Positions 11,366 through 23,506 are shown, counted from the stretch's first letter. The stretch: DNA of 64,000 nucleotides from Heterodera schachtii (GCA_023374025.1 SIJG01000134.1:1-64000); one strand, 5' to 3'. Numbers and translations: made by a program. The notes: generated by a model not told the origin, from the sequence alone.

Positions 11366-14125
11366 GTCATAACAAATTATTATTATTTGATGTGCGTGTT
11401 TTTCAATTGCGCCCCCAGCATTTACACTTTAATTTTTCGCACAACTTTTTTTTCACCAGCATACATAGCAAATTTTTACCACAACTATTTAAGCTTTTGG
11501 TTAAATTTTTAAATTTGCCAAAATAGTTAGGTTTTAGATTCTAAAAAACCCCCAAAATAGGTGCTAAAATGGGAAAATAGGTGTCGAAAAGTTCCGAATT
11601 TAGGGATGTAAAATCGAAAATTTTCTTCATAAAGCAAAAATATTATGCCAAATCATTAAGGACATACAGAATTTTCAAAATCAAAATTCTCGTCAAAAAA
11701 ATAAATAAATTTTGAACGTGAATTTTTGAGAAAATTTTCATTTCTCAGGGGTGTATTTTTGAAAAAATTTCAAGTCGATTCTTAGGGGTGCATTTTTCCT
11801 TTTTATTGCATTTTTGTTAACAACTTTTGGGCAAAATCCCAAAATAGGTGAAAATAAGTTTTTTCAAAAAATTTTACGTTTTTAAGTGCTAAAAATAAAA
11901 ACCTAGAAAATAGGTAAAAAACTTAAAAATCATATCCCTACTAATGACAAAACGACACTTTTTACCAAATAGCCGAAACTTTTTGAAATTTTTTTTACAA
12001 ATGCAGATCCATTGAAATATTTCAAAGCAATAGCAAGTTAATTGCATAAAAGGTTTTTGCATTAATAAGTCATGCTTTAAATTGAGCAATTTTGGTACAA
12101 TTCACTAATTAATTACCCCAAATGTTTGTGGATCGGCAATTTCCGGCTTCATTTTAGACATTCTTTTTTGCATACAATTCTAACGAAAATATTTTTGCAT
12201 AATTTATTCATTAATTTCCGTCAAATAATCGATGGATAGAATTGCATAAGATATTGATTAAATACACGTAAAATACGCATATTCAAACCGAGAAATTGGC
12301 AATAACAACATTTTTTTAATATAAAAAAGCATAGTTCTTTATAATAATAATAATTATACTATAAAAAAATATTTTTAAAAAATTAAAAAATGTTTAATAA
12401 TAAGAAATTTATAATTTTTTTAAATACATTAAAAATTAATATAAATAAAATCCATAAAACCTTAAAATTAAAAACCCAAAAAAATAAAAGGAGGAATTCG
12501 AATTGCAATTTTTTGAAAAGATCATCTAAAAATCTGAGCTTTTACATAGATGAAAACAAAAATTAATTTATACTTAGAAATGGAAATTCTTATTGCAGTC
12601 GGCAAAAAAGGGAAATTCTTATTGCAGTCGGCAAAAAAGAGCCTAATTTGAAATAAGAAAATGTGAATTCCAATTTTTTGGGACTTTTTCAATTCTTTTT
12701 CCAAACTTTCGGCATAATTTTCCATATTTTAGGACCAAAATAACCTCCCTCCCCCGTCATTATTTCATTTTTTCGTCATTTTTTTGCTGTTCTTGCTCAA
12801 TGAGACTTTGGCAGGCAATACTTCATCCAAGCACAAATCAGGTAAATCATAACAAATGAGTTTAAATTATGTTGATTAGCAATTATCCCTTCCGGGCTTT
12901 TCTCTGTTTGAACGGCACACTCTCTATTAAAGGCACGAAGAAAATCTGGCGGATTCATTTTAGTTTATTTACTTTATGAGTGTATATAAGCACTAAAAAC
13001 GCTTTTTCTGCTTGGTTTTGGGAGTCTACGGTACTTTTATAATGCCTAACTTTTCCCTTTTTGTGCTTAATGCCTATTTTTTTTGCCTATTTCGTCATTT
13101 TTGGCGCTTTTTCAGGATTTTCGAGTAAATCATTACCAAAAAGACAATAAAAACGCACCTCTAAGAATCGACCGAAAGAATTTTCAGAAAATAGACCCCT
13201 AAGAACTAAAAAAAATTTCCCAAAAATTGATTCTCTAAAATATAATTTAAGTGTTCTATTAAGTTTTTACATATTTTTCTAGCTAAAAAAGCGTTAATAA
13301 AAAAAATTTTATTTGCCTATTTTGGTGCATTCGCGATTTTTGTGCCTTAAAATGGAGCTAAAAAAGAGTTAAATTTTTAAATTTATTTTGACTTTCGTGT
13401 GGGGGTGGGAGGCGGTGAAAAAGTCTCGTCCACTGACTATTTTAAATTTTAAGGAGCTAAACGGGATCAAAGCGTAACTTTGGCTTCACATTTGAAAAGC
13501 GGGCAGCCAAAGCAAATTGGAAAGGGTGAATAATTTTGTTACACATTTTTTCCTGAATCTTGCAAAAATAAAAATAAAAATTCTCAAATTGCAATGGGTG
13601 GAGTATTTTATAAAGAGTTCGATATTTGGAAAAAAAGCTTGGACCTGGACATGTATTCCATGTTGAATTTAGATTTCCTGGACAAAAAAAGCAGGCTCCT
13701 CGAGGCCAGGACCTGGATTTTTTGAAATTTATTTAAAAATGCAAAAAAAAATGTTGAAAAAACAATAATTGCCAGGAAGATTTAAAAATATTTAATTGGC
13801 AATTATAAAATGTTTAATATTTATTTAAATATTTTTAATATTTTAAAATAAAACATGATCATTTGAAATAATAAATTCTAATATATTAACCAGGGAATCG
13901 TTTTTTGCATAACTTGTTGCTAGAACGGGATTTTTTTTTCATATTTCACCTGAACCTGGATTTACTAGACAAAATCCAGGCCCAGATTGCCAAAAAATGG
14001 CGTGGACCTGGACCCAGGAAAAACATAGATCTGGGTCGAGGTTTAGGTCGAACCCGAATATTTAGTTAAACTTTTTTTTATGATTTTTCAGAAACTTTTA
14101 AAATTCCTTTGACGTCATTGATACC
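11366..14125. other. AT-rich DNA with decayed MITE pieces
   Basis: Contains degraded relatives of the preceding element (CCTATTTTGGCG and TAGGGATG words near 11520-11945 and 13060-13360) and a 27-29 bp direct duplication at about 12585-12640 (AAATTCTTATTGCAGTCGGC). No gene is supported. Confidence 0.45.
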
Positions 14126-14903
14126 CAGGGGTGCGATCTGTTCTGATTTATCAGAAATGTTCTGATTTGGAGGGTCCAAATCTGATAAAATAAAAATGTT
14201 CTGATTTGTCAGATTTGTTCTGATTTTGGGGTAGAGACAAAATTTGTTCTGATTTTTAGATAAACTCATATTTTTGAAATTTTGTGGCATAATGTCACTT
14301 TTTGTCTAGAAAATATAAGATTTGTGGCAAAATTTGGTCATTTTTTGACAAATATCTGTTAACAAATCGAATTAAAAATCGCAAATTTTTCCCGGCGGCG
14401 CCTATCGGCACCGCCGGATGTCGCTCCCCTCCCCTGTAAATCCGCAAAAATTTTTTTGAAAAAATCAGCGTTTAAAAAAGGCATTTTTTAACGCAAGGAA
14501 AAGTCTTCGCTTGTCTTTTAATTGCAAAAATTGGCCTTTTTTGGTGAAAATCTGTTAACAAAACAGAACGAAATTACAAAAAAATTTTCCGGCGGCGCCT
14601 ATTGGCACCGCCGGACCATCACCCCTCGCCAATTTCCCAAAAGTTTTGGAAAAATCTGCCGCAAATCTTAAAAGTCTGATTTTTTCATCCCGAGTGCACT
14701 GAATTTTCGATTTGCTAAACCTCACCAAAATTTTTAAAGATGATAATCGGAGGCGAAAATATAATTTTTAATACATTTTTGATTGAAAAATTATAAAATA
14801 ACTGATTAGAAGCAATTTTGCAAAATGTTCTGATTTTTGACCCCAAAATCTGATTTTTTGAGTCCGATGTTCTGATTTTGAAAAATTTTCGATCGCACCC
14901 CTG
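14126..14903. mobile_element. hAT-like MITE (CAGGGGTGCGATC termini)
   Basis: A 778-bp element with inverted ends CAGGGGTGCGATC and GATCGCACCCCTG and a perfect 8-bp target duplication TTGATACC (14118-14125 and 14904-14911). Near each end are runs of a GTTCTGATTT word. The interior carries two copies (about 14394 and 14584) of a GC hairpin with CCGGCGG arms. Fragments of this family lie at 27171-27312 and 32838-32973. Confidence 0.9.
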
Positions 14904-15310
14904 TTGATACCAGCAAACTCTAAAATGAATTTTATAAAAATTCTGAATAAATAATGTTTATTTTTTCTTGTTAAATTTGTTATTTTCAAAAGGTCAACAT
15001 TTTTCATAAATTTTTTTCGTTTTTATCAATTTTCGCTTTTTGCTTCAACCTTTTTTCAAATTTTTTTTTATCAATACTTACCATTTTTAGTATTGTAAAA
15101 ATTTTTAAACTGTATTCGTAAAGCCGAACCCTTTTAATAATATTAAATTTAAAGGTGTGCTTCAAGTTCCGCGCGAAGCAATTCTCAATATAACTAGGGA
15201 AGGTAAATTAGAAAAACACACACAAACTGATTAATGAATTAATTAGTTAATTTTGTTTATTGTCATTGCGACCACCATTCATAGAGATTACTTTAATTTA
15301 GGGTTTCAAG

Positions 15311-15405
15311 TAGGGTTCGAGCCCCGTGGGCGGGGGTGGCTTTTCGCGGGGGCGGGGGATTGCGGGGGTCAGAGTCGCGGGGGCGGGGACGGGGCTCGAA
15401 CCCTA
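15311..15405. mobile_element. 95-bp hAT-like micro-MITE, G-rich
   Basis: Perfect 16-bp inverted ends (TAGGGTTCGAGCCCCG and complement) flanked by a perfect 8-bp duplication GTTTCAAG (15303-15310 and 15406-15413). The interior is very G-rich, with several G4-G5 runs on the plus strand, so quadruplex formation is plausible. The ends contain a GGTTCGAGCCCC string resembling a tRNA B-box, which is coincidental or functional. Confidence 0.85.
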
Positions 15406-15413
15406 GTTTCAAG

Positions 15414-16431
15414 GACCGAATCGCGGCTCACAGCCAAAAGAATTTGTGAGGCAACATTGTCGGTATGATGACCATACAGACAATGGATCAAAAAGAAGCG
15501 CAGAAGGACAAAGAGGCGGCACTTTCTCCTACAACTGTGCCATACTGTAGGAGATTGATAAATTTAGACGTTTTTACGGTTTTGACGGTAACGGAAAATG
15601 TAAATTTTCCATTTTTATGAATTGTAGAATAAATTCATAATTTTTTTTTGTTGAAGAATGTTGATTAAATCTTTTGTTTCTAAATATTTGTCTTAAGGAT
15701 TTATCATTGAAATTTGAAAAAAAAATACATATGGTCATTCATGGAAGGGGGAGAACATTTGTGGATCACATTTTTAAAAATATTTAAAAATACATTTTCA
15801 ATAAATAACAAATTTAAAATGTCAAATATAATTTCATTTGGTTTGTTTTTTCAAGAAATAGAATAATCCAAAAAAACACTGAAGTCAGCAGTCAATTGGC
15901 AATTTTTTTTTTTTATAGAAAATATAAAACTCTAAAATAGTTTCCGAAAGTCCCCAAAATTCCGCAAATCAAGAGATCGGTTAATTTTATTATAAAAAAT
16001 GCGCATAAAAGATAAAAAAAATTTTGTTTATTACTTTATATTTATTTAAATTGTGCAAAATTTATTAACAGATTTTATAATTTATATAATCCACTTTAAT
16101 ATTTTTTTAATAAAATTCAATGTTACTTCAAACTTTAGTTGAATAAAAGAAAAAATATAATGCAAATTTGAATAAATTAAAATTAGATATATTCATTTAC
16201 AAAACTATTAACACCCTCAAAAATCACTCTTTTTCTACTTTCTTAGCGTTTTATAGCCAATTTCCAATTTTTAATTAATATTTTTTTTCCATTTGTATAT
16301 TTTTTCGCGACTTTTGTCGGAAATTTTTCCAATTTTTCTTTCAATTTTTGTTTACCATTACAAAATCATTTTTATTAGTTGAATCGATATATGTGATTGG
16401 TGATCCTATCCCTTCCCTTACTCTATACTAA
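15414..16431. other. AT-rich DNA with HTH gene remnant
   Basis: Minus-strand words near 16290-16350 read KIERKIGKI..KSREKIYKW after frame allowance, a relic of the HTH family. Otherwise nothing is supported. Confidence 0.4.
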
Positions 16432-16635
16432 TCGAGACGAAGCTCCGCCCACTTTTTTGGTCGAGTTAAATTGGCATAAAAAACTTTGATTTGTGGCGAT
16501 TTGTTCATTAATAAAAAAGAAAAAAAATCAAAAAGAGCGTTAGAAAAAGAAAAAGAGAAAATTTTGCAATAATTTTCTATAACAGTGACAGGTAAACAAA
16601 ACAAAAAAAAAGGGAATTATTTTTCATTTGTTTAC

Positions 16636-18295
16636 CTGAGAGAGAAAGAATGAGGAAAGAGAAGAGGAATGAGAGAGCGAGAGAGAAAAAGAAAGTGTGG
16701 AGATGAACGAAGAGAGTATATTAAAAGAGGGAGGGAGAGAAAAGAAGAAAGGAGATAGAGAGAGAAAGGGAGAGAGGGTGAGATAAAAGAGAGAGAGAGT
16801 GAGGAAATAAGGGAAGAGAGGAAGAGAAGAAAGAGTGAAGAGAGGATAGAAGGGGAAAGGAGAGTAAGGAGAGAGAAAAGAGAGAGAAGAGAAGAAAAGA
16901 TAGAAGAGAAGATGGAGAGGGTGATAGTAAGAGAGAGAGAGAGAGAGAGAGATAAAGGCAGAGAGAGAGAGAGATAGAAAGAAGAATGAGAGAGTGAGTG
17001 ATGAGGGAAAGAAAGAAAAAAGAAAGGGATTGAACAGAGAGAGAGAGAGAGAGAGAAAGAAAGAAAGGCAGAGAAAGAGAGAAAGAAATAGAGATGGAGA
17101 GAGAAGAGAAGAAAGGATAACAGAGAGAGAGAAAGAAAGAAAGACAAAGAGAGAGTGAGTGATGAGGGAAAGAAAGAAAAAGAGAGGGATTGAACAGAGA
17201 GAGAGAGGGAGAGAGAGAGAGAGAGAAAGAAAGGCAGAGAAAGAGAGAAAGAAATAGAGATGGAGAGAGAAGAGAAGAAAGGATAATAGAGAGGGAGAAA
17301 AAGAAAGAAAGACAAAGAGAGAGAGGAGAGAAAGACAGAGAGAGGAGAGTGAATGAGAGAGAAAAAGTAAGAAAGAAGAGGAGTGAGAGAGTGAGTGAGA
17401 GAGAGAGAGAGAGAGAAAGAAAGAGGAATGGAGAGAGAAGAGAAGATGGAGAGGGAGTGAGTGGGTGAGTTAGAGAGAGAGAGAGAGAAAGAAAGAAAGA
17501 GTGAGATGAGAAAGACAGAGAGAGGAGAGTGAATGAGAGAGAAAAAGTAACAAAGAAGAGGAGTGAGAGAGTGAGTGAGAGAGAGAGAGAGAAAATAGAA
17601 TGAATGAGAGAGAAAAAAGAAAGGCAGAGAAAGAGAGAGAAAGAAAGATAGATGGAGAGAGAAGAGAAGGAAGGATAGAAGAGAAGATGGGGAGGTTGGA
17701 TAGTAAGAGAGAGAGAGAGAAAGAAAGGCAGAGAGAGAGAGGTAGAAAGAAAGAAAGAGTTAGTGATGAGGCAAAGAAAGAAAAAGAGAGGGATTGAATA
17801 GAGAGAGAGAGAAAGAAAGAAAGAAAGAAAGGCAGAGATAGAGAAAAAAAAGAGATGGAGAGAGAAGAGAAGAAAGAATAGAAGAGAAAATGGAGAGAGA
17901 GTGAGAGAGAGAGAGAGAGAAAGAAAGAAAGAGAAAGTGAGAGAAGAAGAGAAAGACAGAGAGAGGAGAGTGAATGAGAGAGAGAGAAAGAAAAAAGAGG
18001 AGTGAGTGAGTGAGTGAGAGAGAGAGAGAGAGAATACAGAGAGTGAGTGAGAGAGAAAGAAAGAAAGGTAGAGCGAGAGAGAAAGAGAGAACGAAAGAGA
18101 AATGGAGAGAGAAGAGAAGATGGAGAGGTAGTGAGTGAGTGAGTTAGAGAGAGAGAGAGAGAAAGAAAGAGGAATGGAGAGAGAAGAGAAGATGGAGAGG
18201 GAGTGAGTGGGTGAGTTAGAGAGAGAGAGAGAGAGAGTGAGAGAGAGGTAAAGAAAGAGTGAGAGAAAAAAAGAGAGGAGGGTTAGAGAGTAGAA
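16636..18295. repeat. GA-rich microsatellite tract, about 1.65 kb
   Basis: Almost pure purine on the plus strand: (GA)n, GAAA and GGAGAGA units in longer, recurring blocks (a 120-130 bp block repeats at about 17000 and 17160). The long ORFs on both strands are products of composition only. Triplex or H-DNA formation is plausible. Confidence 0.95.
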
Positions 18296-18382
18296 AGAGA
18301 GAAAATAAGAATAGGATAGAATAAAATGTAAATCGCGATGGAAAGAAGTTATTTTTAAAAATATTATTTTTAAAAATTAAAT

Positions 18383-18418
18383 AGAGCGGTTGGCGCCGCG
18401 AAGCGGCGCCCAACCGCT
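18383..18418. terminator. Helitron-type 3' hairpin
   Basis: AGCGGTTGGCGCCGC pairs with GCGGCGCCCAACCGCT around a GAA loop, with one bulged C. Fifteen GC-rich base pairs in AT-rich DNA, positioned immediately before the next Helitron-like start. Confidence 0.6.
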
Positions 18419-18420
18419 CG

Positions 18421-19085
18421 TCCCTTACTATATATTAACCGAGTAATAGCCCCGCCCCTTTCCGGTTTTTTAAATTAGCGCTTTTTTGGTGTTTTGTTCT
18501 GTGGAAAAAGAAAGAAAAATAAGATATGGATACTTATGAAAGAAAAGCAATAACAGTTAGAGATGGCAGACATGTATGGGTAAGCGTAATTCCAACAAAA
18601 AGATAAACAACTATTGTGAAACTCATTTTTCTGCCATTTGCTGCTTACTTTTGTTTTTATCCTATTTATTGTGAACTTCATTATTTCTTTTGTGACGTTT
18701 GTTACTTTGTTATTTTTTATTTAAAAATTGTATAAAAACCGATTATAGTTAATTTATTGTAAACTATTTCACATTTATATAAATTTAACAGAAAAAACAC
18801 TAACTCATTTTTGCATGTTATTATGGTAGATAAAAAATTCCCTATTGAGTAATTTAAAAAAGCTTAGAACAAACTTTTTTAAATTCATCCTATCAAACAT
18901 TTGATTTTGTGTTTTTTTAGAAAATTAGAGCGTTTTTGCGGTATTCCTCTAAATAAAAAAAACAAATGAAAATCAATTTGATAATTCAATTATTTTTTTT
19001 TGAAATCCTTAGTGTATTATCTTTAAATTTTTGTTATTATACAATTAATGAAATGCCGAACTTATAACTTTTCTTTTTAGATTTA
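18421..19085 (+). promoter_or_regulatory. Helitron 5' end and leader
   Basis: The start resembles the 5' end at 16432 (TACTATATATTAACCGAG, then CCCCGCCC). The rest is AT-rich leader up to the ATG at 19086, with an acceptor-like TTTTTAG just before it. Confidence 0.45.
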
Positions 19086-22000
19086 ATGGTTCGAAATAAA
19101 CAATCTTTTCCTCCCGATGCTTCTTGCTCATCATCTTCATCCTTTTTACAGGAAACTGATGCTGAATATTCTTCAAACAAAAACGAACAAAAGGGTTCAA
19201 AGCTCCCTTTCAAAAAAGCGGTAATACCGGTTCAAAGCTCCGGAGAAAAGCGGTTGAAAAACAGATTGAATTTATTTGAATCTGAATCTGAACATATGAA
19301 TAAGAAAAGAAAAACTGGAAATGCTATGAATATGGAATCTATAATAAATTTGGACACACTTAATTTAGATGAAGAAAATATAGATGAAATATATGAAAAT
19401 GAAGAAATAATAAATCGCCCACCGACGAAGGGTTTTTTATTCCAAAAAGCAGCTGAATTGACTTATGTAAGCTTTTTTTCACTGCATGATTTAAACATCG
19501 AATGTGTGTTTTGTAACGCTCTTCATTTTATAGAAGAGAAAACTCAAAATTCGAAAAAGGGGTCAAATGAATTTTATTCATGCTGTGACTTCGGAAAATC
19601 TAAAAATTTGTCGGAATTGATTGATGTCTATCCAAATGAGTTAAAGGCATTATTTACCGAGGAAGATGAATTACAAAAATGCTTTTTACAAGATATAAGA
19701 AAATATAATAATTCATTTGCATGTGCTTCTTTTGCATGTAATAAATTTAGTTTTCCTACACCTGGACCGAGTTGCTTTAAAATTTCTGGGCAAATTTACC
19801 ACAAGTTTAATACTTCTGCCCAACCAATCGATCAAAATTTTTTACCAACAAACGGACAACTTTATTTTATTGATGGTTTTGATGCGAAAAATATTAGAAT
19901 GAATTCTTTTGATTTAAATGCTGAAGTAGTGGAAATCATCGAATTATCACTTAGAAGAAATTATCCATTCGCCAAAGCCTATGAAATGATGAAAAATGTG
20001 ATAGATGAGCAAAAACAAACAACCAAAACAGCTGATAACGATAGAAATGAAGTTAAAATGTTATTAAGTTTTAAAAAAGGTTTTGACCCAAATCGATATA
20101 ATATTCAACGGACAAATGAAGTTGCTGCAATTTTAGTATGCAATGCTAATGATGAAATACCGGCAGCAAATATAATTGTAGTTGAGAAGGCGGGCAAAGA
20201 ATTAAAAAATATTTATCCCTTAGACCCAATTGTCGAACCGCTAATTTATCCGATTTTGTATCCAATGGGAACAAAGGGATGGAGTTTTGACTTAAAAAAT
20301 AAAAATGGGAAAAGGATTTCTTTCTGTGACTTTATAAAGTTTAAATTATTTGTTCGAGAAACAATTTTCTTACCACATCATTATTCGAAAAAATTATTTC
20401 AACAGTGGTGTGTTGATCAGGCGGCCCGCGTTGAATGGTCAAGACTAAACTTTATACGTACGCATCAGAAAGAAATAAGAGCCTGTAGTTATAAAGGTTT
20501 AGAAGATTTTCTCTTTAATAAAGCAGAGCAAACGGGGGCAAGCATTGGAAAACAAGTGATTTTGCCTTCCTCTTTCTTAGGAGGACAGAGAAATAAAGAC
20601 CAACATTATATTGATTCAATGGCGATTGTTGGAGAAAACGGTAAACCAGATTTGTTCATTACTTATACAATCAACCCTCAAGACCCAGATATTGTGAAAT
20701 GTCTTTTAAAAGGACAAAAAACCGAAAACAGACCAGATATTGTTGCGCGAGTCTTTAAATTGAAATCCGATAAATTAATTGAAGAAGTGGTAAAAGGTGA
20801 AATATTTGGCAAAGTAATTGCTTATTGCTGGGTTGTGGAATTTCAAAAAAGAGGGTTGCCACACCTGCATTTTTTGATTACTTTACATCCAAAAGACAAA
20901 TTTAAAAACATTAAAGATATTGATCAATTTATACGCGCTGATCTTCCCGATAAAGAAAAGGAACCTTTTTTGCGATCATTGGTTAAAAAATTTATGCTGC
21001 ATGGACCATGTGGAGAATTAAATAAAAACGCTCCATGTATGAGGAACGATAAATGCCGTTTTAAATATCCGAAAAAATTTAGAGAAAAAACTCAATTGGG
21101 TGAAGATGGATATGCTTTATATAAGCGACCAAATAATGGAGATTTTGAATTAAGTAAAGGACATAGAATAACAAACCAAAACATAGCCCCATATAATCCA
21201 TATTTATTACAAAGATTTCAGTCACATATTAATGTAGAAATTTGTTCTGAAATAAATGCTATAAAATATATATATAAGTATATTTATAAAGTGTATGATG
21301 CAGCAACAATTGAGTGTGTAAAAGAAGGAAACAATGGTGAAAAAATATTTTTAAAATATGATGAAGTTGGTCAGTATTTGGAAGCACGATATCTAAGCCC
21401 TGTTGAAGCATGTTATCGGTTGTTTAAATTTGAATTGCAGGGTAAATCTCATTCAATAGAAAGACTGGAGGTTCATTTAGAGAATGAACAAACAATTTAT
21501 TTCGACCCTGAGTCGAACACTGATAATATAGAAGAAGCGATGCAAAAAAAGAGTAAATTAACAGCATATTTTGATTTTTTTAAAGAATATCCAAATGCTC
21601 CAAAATTCAAATATATAGAAATGCCAATATATTGTATATTTGATAATAAAAACCGAAAATGGCAACCGAGAAAACGATCACATAAAGTCATTGGCAGAAT
21701 TTATACAATCAACCCAAAAAACAAAGAATTATATTATTTACGTTATTTGTTAATAAATAAACATGCTACAAGTTTTGAAGGTTTTAAAATTGTTAACGGT
21801 ATTAAATATCCTTCGTATGCAGAAGCATGTCTAGCTTTAGGATTAACGAAGGATGATTTAGAATGGGATAAATGCTTGAATGAAGCAAGTAATTTTAAAT
21901 TCCCAAAAGCTCTTCGATCTCTTTTTGTTAATATTTTGATAAATTGTGAACCAAAACACCCTGTTTTATTATGGGATAAATATAAAAATGCATTAACTTA

Positions 22001-22100
22001 TAAATATCTCAGAAGAACAAATAATCGATCCCAAGGAAGAAATGAACGTTGCTTTAAACAAATATTCTTTAATGAACGAAGAACAAAAAGAAATTTTTGA
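19086..22100 (+). CDS. Helitron Rep (RepHel N-terminal part), 1004 aa
   Basis: A rolling-circle transposase. Residues about 520-535 carry PDLFITYTINPQDP, a conserved Rep start. The HUH motif is at about 588-596 (GLPHLHFLI, two catalytic His). The two-Tyr motif is at about 727-735 (KYIYKYIYK). Cys/His-rich stretches before the HUH motif fit the N-terminal zinc finger. Usual RepHel proteins continue into a Pif1-type helicase. Here the frame breaks at about 22028-22042: the start of the helicase (NEEQKEIFDHI) is in another frame, which is then cut by a foldback element at 22159. The product could nick but not unwind DNA, so the copy is probably non-autonomous now. Confidence 0.9.
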   Translation: MVRNKQSFPPDASCSSSSSFLQETDAEYSSNKNEQKGSKLPFKKAVIPVQSSGEKRLKNRLNLFESESEHMNKKRKTGNAMNMESIINLDTLNLDEENIDEIYENEEIINRPPTKGFLFQKAAELTYVSFFSLHDLNIECVFCNALHFIEEKTQNSKKGSNEFYSCCDFGKSKNLSELIDVYPNELKALFTEEDELQKCFLQDIRKYNNSFACASFACNKFSFPTPGPSCFKISGQIYHKFNTSAQPIDQNFLPTNGQLYFIDGFDAKNIRMNSFDLNAEVVEIIELSLRRNYPFAKAYEMMKNVIDEQKQTTKTADNDRNEVKMLLSFKKGFDPNRYNIQRTNEVAAILVCNANDEIPAANIIVVEKAGKELKNIYPLDPIVEPLIYPILYPMGTKGWSFDLKNKNGKRISFCDFIKFKLFVRETIFLPHHYSKKLFQQWCVDQAARVEWSRLNFIRTHQKEIRACSYKGLEDFLFNKAEQTGASIGKQVILPSSFLGGQRNKDQHYIDSMAIVGENGKPDLFITYTINPQDPDIVKCLLKGQKTENRPDIVARVFKLKSDKLIEEVVKGEIFGKVIAYCWVVEFQKRGLPHLHFLITLHPKDKFKNIKDIDQFIRADLPDKEKEPFLRSLVKKFMLHGPCGELNKNAPCMRNDKCRFKYPKKFREKTQLGEDGYALYKRPNNGDFELSKGHRITNQNIAPYNPYLLQRFQSHINVEICSEINAIKYIYKYIYKVYDAATIECVKEGNNGEKIFLKYDEVGQYLEARYLSPVEACYRLFKFELQGKSHSIERLEVHLENEQTIYFDPESNTDNIEEAMQKKSKLTAYFDFFKEYPNAPKFKYIEMPIYCIFDNKNRKWQPRKRSHKVIGRIYTINPKNKELYYLRYLLINKHATSFEGFKIVNGIKYPSYAEACLALGLTKDDLEWDKCLNEASNFKFPKALRSLFVNILINCEPKHPVLLWDKYKNALTYKYLRRTNNRSQGRNERCFKQIFFNERRTKRNF

Positions 22101-22158
22101 TCATATAAAAAATATTTTAGAAAATTTGGAAAAAATAAAACAAACTGTTATTATATCG
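22042..22158 (+). pseudogene. Start of Helitron helicase domain, truncated
   Basis: Shifted by one frame relative to the Rep ORF. It encodes about 40 residues including LMNEEQKEIFDHI, the entry into the Pif1-like helicase, and then runs into the GTTTTCGCGTG terminal array. All Walker motifs are lost. Confidence 0.75.
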
Positions 22159-22741
22159 ATTGGCCGTTTTCGCGTGGGGCCCGTTTTCGCGTGGGGTACG
22201 TTTTCGCGTGAGTGCCTATTAGGACTGCAATTGGTCGGATGGGTGCCGAACATAGATTTCGACCTATTTAGAATCCCAAATCCGATTTCAAACAATTTTT
22301 TGCTTTTATTTGCTCAAAAGCATCGACATTTTTATGCTTGTATAACTTCAAATATTGACAACGTGAATGAGACACAGAATCCGACCATCGGCATCACGAC
22401 ATTTCTGTTTCTTTTTTTCTTTTTCGGGGGCGGGGAACTCTTCTTTTCACATACCGTATATTCTCTAATTAAGGCCCTATCTCCATTAAAGGCCCTGTCT
22501 CCAATTATGTCCCCCTTTCTGAGGATGTTGAAAAATAATCCCCCCGTCTCTATTTATCCCCCCGGGGGATAAATGGAATTATATTTTTTTAAATCTTATT
22601 TTTAATAAAGATTAATTTTAATTAATTCTAAATTTAAATTCAAGCTCTAGTCGTTCTAAAAAGCCATCAAAAGGGGGGTTCCCGGTACGAAAACGGCGGT
22701 ACGAAAACGGCGGTACGAAAATGGCGGTACGAAAACGACCC

Positions 22742-23449
22742 TGACCGAAAATATGAAGCCCATCTTGGCGTTATGTATTTGATGAGAAAGAAATGGAATT
22801 GTGATAAAATTAGGAATAAAACTAAAAAAAAATGCCCAAAATATCGAAAATATTTGGACATTTTATATGAATATTTATACCAATTATATGCTGAAGGTTA
22901 TTCTATCATTATATTAAAATAATGATTTTATTTAAATTAATTATTTCAAATATTTAAGGTAAAAGCGCTGATTTGGCTAATAAATTGCCAGCAGTGAAAC
23001 CGATATTTATTCATCCTCGCTCATTTGATAATAAAAGGAATTTAATTTCCGTCGTCAAAAACCTAAATGAATGTTCGTACTATTTTTGGTCAAAGTTGAG
23101 GAATCGCAATTATCTTTGGGAGATTGAAATGTTAAATGAAGTCGAATTGAATTACAAAATTAAAGAGGAGGAAAATGATGAAATTAGAGAGGAGGAAAAT
23201 TGGATTAGTAAATTTACAAAAAGCTTTTTGGAGAAAATTAACGGACCTAAAAAATTGGAATACAATCTTCGGCAAGAATTTGAGCAAAAAATGCAAAAAA
23301 TGTATAAAAATACAAAAGAAAATGCCAAAGAAGAAAAGACAAAATTGGAAAAAGCAATTGAAAATGGGGTAAATAATAAAGAAAAAGAAAATCTGGAAAA
23401 TGAATACAAGAACAAATTTGGCATTTTCAATTCGTCACCATTTTCATAA
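22742..23449 (+). pseudogene. Fragments of unknown lysine-rich gene, plus strand
   Basis: The first frame opens exactly at the end of the word array (about 22755) and encodes YEAHLGVMYLMRKKW followed by a Lys/Tyr-rich helix-prone stretch, stopping at about 22922. The second ORF (22973-23449) encodes a 158-residue, Glu/Lys-rich, coiled-coil-like protein. No domain is recognised. Composition and position suggest pieces of the same gene as the minus-strand block at 24290-24954. Confidence 0.4.
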
Positions 23450-23506
23450 ATTTTTAGGTGTCACAAAATTCGGACTTTTGGCAGATCATTTCATTTTCGT
23501 ACCATC

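Larger units (their letters stand above)
16432..18420 (+). mobile_element. Putative non-autonomous Helitron
   Basis: It begins TCTATACTAATCGAGACGAA and continues GCTCCGCCC, a 5' end of Helitron type. It ends just after a strong GC hairpin (18383-18418). Its 5' end is clearly related to the sequence that starts right after it at about 18420, suggesting two Helitrons in tandem. The interior is mostly the GA tract. The canonical CTRR 3' terminus is not obvious, which limits confidence. Confidence 0.5.

Noticed and set aside
16632..17797. Long ORFs of Ser/Leu/Phe or Arg/Glu repeats in the GA tract
   Set aside because: Pure consequence of purine/pyrimidine composition; open on both strands with no domain.
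18526..18580. Short ATG frame (MDTYERKAITVRDGRHVW) ending at a GTAAGC donor before the Helitron Rep
   Set aside because: Joining to the acceptor before 19086 runs into an immediate stop; no partner exon found.
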